Part shown: in pieces, positions 6,433 to 8,273 of the stretch
How positions within the stretch are numbered: the stretch's first letter is position 1
How the letters are laid out: each line of letters starts with the position of its first letter
Assembly: GCA_030532815.1 (NCBI GenBank)
Contig: JAUNKI010000060.1
Span: forward strand, 1-8,273
From: Leptotrichiaceae bacterium
Lineage (GTDB): Bacteria; Fusobacteriota; Fusobacteriia; Fusobacteriales; Leptotrichiaceae
Length of the DNA: 8,273 nucleotides
Direction: 5' to 3'
Notes under the pieces: generated by a model
The model's database searches: none
Seen by the model: only the letters and a program-made list of their open reading frames with translations
What the model was told of the DNA's origin: nothing
Translations under genes and position numbers: made by a program

Positions 6433-7131
6433 CTATAATATAAGTACTACTTCACTTTCATTATCTTCATCTATATCCTTTATAGCTACATTATTTTTAA
6501 GAAATAACGAACGGTATTCCTTGCCGTCCTTTTCTATAAAATCTCCTACCTGAAGATCTCTCACTCCCAAATCTCTTTTTACTTCAAATATTTCATTATA
6601 AATTGTTTCAAGGTATTCGGAATCAAATATTGTGTATAATTCAGCATTTTTATCTATTCTTTTATAGGCATCTTCAGATACTATAAAATAAAGTGCCGAT
6701 TCAAATCCCACATTCAGTCCAAATATTGTAAGTCCCTGCTTTTTAAGCTCATAATTTATCATCGCATACAATATATCAAATAAAACTTCCTTATACTTTT
6801 TTTCTTTTGTTTCCATTCCGAGCCAGTCTATATCCATCTCCTTAGGATCAATATTATGACTTTCTAAAAGTTTTTTCATACTTTTCGTAAATCCTTTTTC
6901 CAGAAAAGTATATAAATAACAGTTTTCATTCTCTGCCAGATAATAATAGAAAAAATCTCCGAATGTTTTTATTTCTTCCTTATGTTTACTGTTCTTAAAA
7001 TATTTTTCCGTTGTTTTTTCAGGTTCAAGAAAATATTCTTTTCTTACACCCATATATTTTAAAAGACCGTCAGAAGTCAGCACCTCAGCACAAAAATCAT
7101 CCATTTCATCGTATATTTCCTTATTGTTCAC
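6433..7131 (-). CDS. hypothetical protein, GTG start
   Basis: I do not recognise this 232-residue protein. It has no signal peptide or membrane segment and should be cytosolic. It looks largely helical and acidic, with aromatic-rich stretches (FGDFFYYYLAENENCYLY at about 57-74). A moderately hydrophobic segment GLTIFGLNVGFESALYFIV lies at about 134-152, and the C-terminal part (VGDFIEKDGKEYRSLFLKNN, then an acidic tail ending SEVVLIL) may be beta-rich. The start codon is GTG, supported by GGAGGG 8 bases upstream. It overlaps the preceding exported-protein gene by 11 bp, so its ribosome site lies inside that gene. This tight link suggests the two act together or are at least made in step. The only other in-frame early Met (residue 10) lacks a better ribosome site. 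Confidence 0.8.
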   Translation of the reverse strand: MNNKEIYDEMDDFCAEVLTSDGLLKYMGVRKEYFLEPEKTTEKYFKNSKHKEEIKTFGDFFYYYLAENENCYLYTFLEKGFTKSMKKLLESHNIDPKEMDIDWLGMETKEKKYKEVLFDILYAMINYELKKQGLTIFGLNVGFESALYFIVSEDAYKRIDKNAELYTIFDSEYLETIYNEIFEVKRDLGVRDLQVGDFIEKDGKEYRSLFLKNNVAIKDIDEDNESEVVLIL

Positions 7132-7984
7132 TTTCTTCTCCCTCCAGTTTTTCCAATGACTTTATCATAAATTTTAAACTTGCAATATTTTCAAACTTTA
7201 CTAATTTTTTTATTTCTTCCTTATCTTCCCTTTTTAACCCTGATCCGTCTATATATTCTTCAAAACTTCTATCATACTGTCTGTAAAATTTTTCCAGTTT
7301 TTTCAGACTTGTTCTGGCATTTCCTCCCATTTTTTTTTCTGCCTGACTTCCTTCAGAAATTCTCTTTTCCAAAGCTTCATACAGTTTTATATATTCCTTA
7401 TTGACAATTTCAGCCATTTCTCTATTTGACATTTTCTGATAGTCTTCCTTTGTCTTTTCATCTCCGTTATAATAAAGATAATCAATTATCGTTTTTACAT
7501 TCTGTTCCACTGTTTCAGGATTTTTCTGTCCTTCCAGATAAGTATTCATATTCAGGTTGAATGCCTCAATTGATAAATAAATATTCGTGTACAGATATGC
7601 CTGCAAATCGTCTTTTTCCTGTAGAAAATTTGAAAAAATATTTCTCGAAAATTTTGAATTTTCGACTATATATTCATTAAACTGAACATACATTTTTCTG
7701 AACAGAGATCTTCTGCTGTTTTCCTTTGCAGAAGTCAGTCTGTTAAATTCCCTATCATAAATATCTCTGTTTATTTTATCCAGATTTGCTATTATTTCAG
7801 GAAAAACCGAATTAAGAAGATTTGAATCCTTTCTTGATGTCCCGCTCGGCGTTTTGTTAAAATGTTTATCAAAAATAGCTTTCTGAGTGGCTGCTCCCCG
7901 AGAAATGATTTCTTCATTTGTAATTGCAAATCCTATTCCTGAAATCAATACCGTAAATACTGCCGTTATTATTTTTTTTATCAT
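7121..7984 (-). CDS. hypothetical exported helical protein
   Basis: A 287-residue protein with no family I recognise. The N-terminus is a standard Sec signal peptide: KK at 3-4, a hydrophobic core at 5-17, and a likely cleavage after GFA (residues 18-20). There is no lipobox cysteine, and the protein contains no cysteine at all, so it is probably secreted or periplasmic and soluble. The mature part is charged, rich in Lys, Glu, Asn and Tyr, and predicted helical throughout. The C-terminal third (about 205-283, ALEKRISEG to KSLEKLEGEE) has a heptad-like Leu/Lys/Glu pattern compatible with coiled coil. The ribosome site AAAGGAA lies about 9 bases before the ATG. It is 30 bp after aroE and overlaps the next unknown gene by 11 bp. 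Confidence 0.8.
   Translation of the reverse strand: MIKKIITAVFTVLISGIGFAITNEEIISRGAATQKAIFDKHFNKTPSGTSRKDSNLLNSVFPEIIANLDKINRDIYDREFNRLTSAKENSRRSLFRKMYVQFNEYIVENSKFSRNIFSNFLQEKDDLQAYLYTNIYLSIEAFNLNMNTYLEGQKNPETVEQNVKTIIDYLYYNGDEKTKEDYQKMSNREMAEIVNKEYIKLYEALEKRISEGSQAEKKMGGNARTSLKKLEKFYRQYDRSFEEYIDGSGLKREDKEEIKKLVKFENIASLKFMIKSLEKLEGEESEQ
7140..7145 (-). promoter_or_regulatory. Ribosome binding site fixing the GTG start at 7131
   Basis: GGAGGG lies 8 bases before the GTG and within the last codons of the exported-protein gene (encoding its Glu-rich end). It supports GTG rather than a later ATG as the start of the 232-residue protein. Confidence 0.75.
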
Positions 7985-8014
7985 TATATTGTTCCTTTCT
8001 GTTTTTATTTATTT

Positions 8015-8273
8015 CTATTTATATAATTTTTTTGCAATTTTCTCATAAATTTCTTCGAGAACTTTTTCATCGTAAATTTCGTCATTCCATATTTCCTGAG
8101 ATTTTATCGCCTGTGAAATAAGCATCATCAGCCCATTCGTACTTTCCACTCCCTTTTTCCTGTATTTTTTCATTAATACGGTTTCTTCGGGATTATATAC
8201 AAGATCTACAAGAAACTCCGTTTCGATAAGATTATCCCCTTCAAGAGGCGACATATTAATTATAGGATACATT
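8015..8273 (-). CDS. aroE: shikimate dehydrogenase, C-terminal part (cut by window edge)
   Basis: The visible 86 codons end in TAG and match the C-terminal third of AroE, which reduces 3-dehydroshikimate to shikimate with NADPH. The stretch starts at the MYP following the usual TPVG segment of the NADP-binding domain, then shows the conserved VDLVYNPEET strand-loop (about 23-32 of the visible part) and GLMMLISQA (about 47-55), whose Gln belongs to the shikimate-binding helix. The Met at 8270-8272 is internal, not a start; the gene continues to the right of the window with its N-terminal catalytic domain (Lys/Asp pair) unseen. It shares a strand with aroK and aroQ downstream, giving three consecutive pathway enzymes separated by three other genes. 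A shikimate-dehydrogenase-like paralogue such as a quinate enzyme cannot be excluded from the C-terminus alone. Confidence 0.88.
   Translation of the reverse strand, partial: MYPIINMSPLEGDNLIETEFLVDLVYNPEETVLMKKYRKKGVESTNGLMMLISQAIKSQEIWNDEIYDEKVLEEIYEKIAKKLYK

Noticed and set aside
3005..7404. Several open plus-strand frames (for example 3005-3256, 3300-3590, 4182-4442, 4968-5363, 5639-5947, 7011-7286).
   Set aside because: They lie opposite well-supported minus-strand genes, encode Phe/Ser/Ile-rich low-complexity proteins typical of reversed AT-rich coding DNA, and match no family.
8270..8272. ATG at 8272 as the start of a complete 85-residue gene.
   Set aside because: The sequence is the C-terminal part of AroE and this Met is the conserved internal one after the TPVG segment. 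The gene runs off the window.

Overview
The window is AT-rich. Every gene I can support lies on the minus strand, so transcription runs from position 8273 down to 306. Strong AGGAGG-type ribosome sites, T/A-rich codon use and the gene content (HutP-family protein, DUF4250 protein, type II dehydroquinase, bacterial glycogen genes) point to a low-GC anaerobe. I favour a member of the Fusobacteriota (Leptotrichia-like), with a clostridial Firmicute as the alternative. This is an inference from sequence style, not a database match.

Layout in the direction of transcription: (1) the 3' end of aroE (shikimate dehydrogenase), cut by the window edge; (2) two unrecognised genes that overlap by 11 bp, one encoding an exported helical protein and one a cytosolic protein with a GTG start; (3) a small DUF4250 protein; (4) aroK (shikimate kinase) and aroQ (type II 3-dehydroquinate dehydratase), 10 bp apart; (5) a HutP-family protein, possibly an RNA-binding regulator; (6) a HAD-family sugar-phosphate phosphatase/mutase; (7) a patatin-like phospholipase with a basic C-terminal tail; (8) glgC and glgA, the glycogen-synthesis pair; (9) a perfect 12-bp inverted repeat with flanking A/T runs that should terminate glgA transcription, then AT-rich DNA with no gene.

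Genes from aroE to the patatin gene are packed closely enough (from an 11-bp overlap to 59-bp gaps) to be one transcription unit. Its main promoter would lie beyond the right edge. glgC-glgA has a credible promoter of its own in the 80-bp gap after the patatin gene, so it is probably a separate or semi-separate unit. AroQ, AroE and AroK catalyse three successive steps of the shikimate pathway (dehydroquinate to dehydroshikimate to shikimate to shikimate-3-phosphate). GlgC makes ADP-glucose and GlgA polymerises it.

Most of the window is conserved metabolism. I see no mobile element, CRISPR array, defence island, rRNA or tRNA. The least explained parts are the HutP-family protein, which sits away from any histidine-utilisation genes and apparently lacks the metal-binding histidines of B. 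subtilis HutP, the unknown pair inside the aro cluster, and the patatin-like protein.
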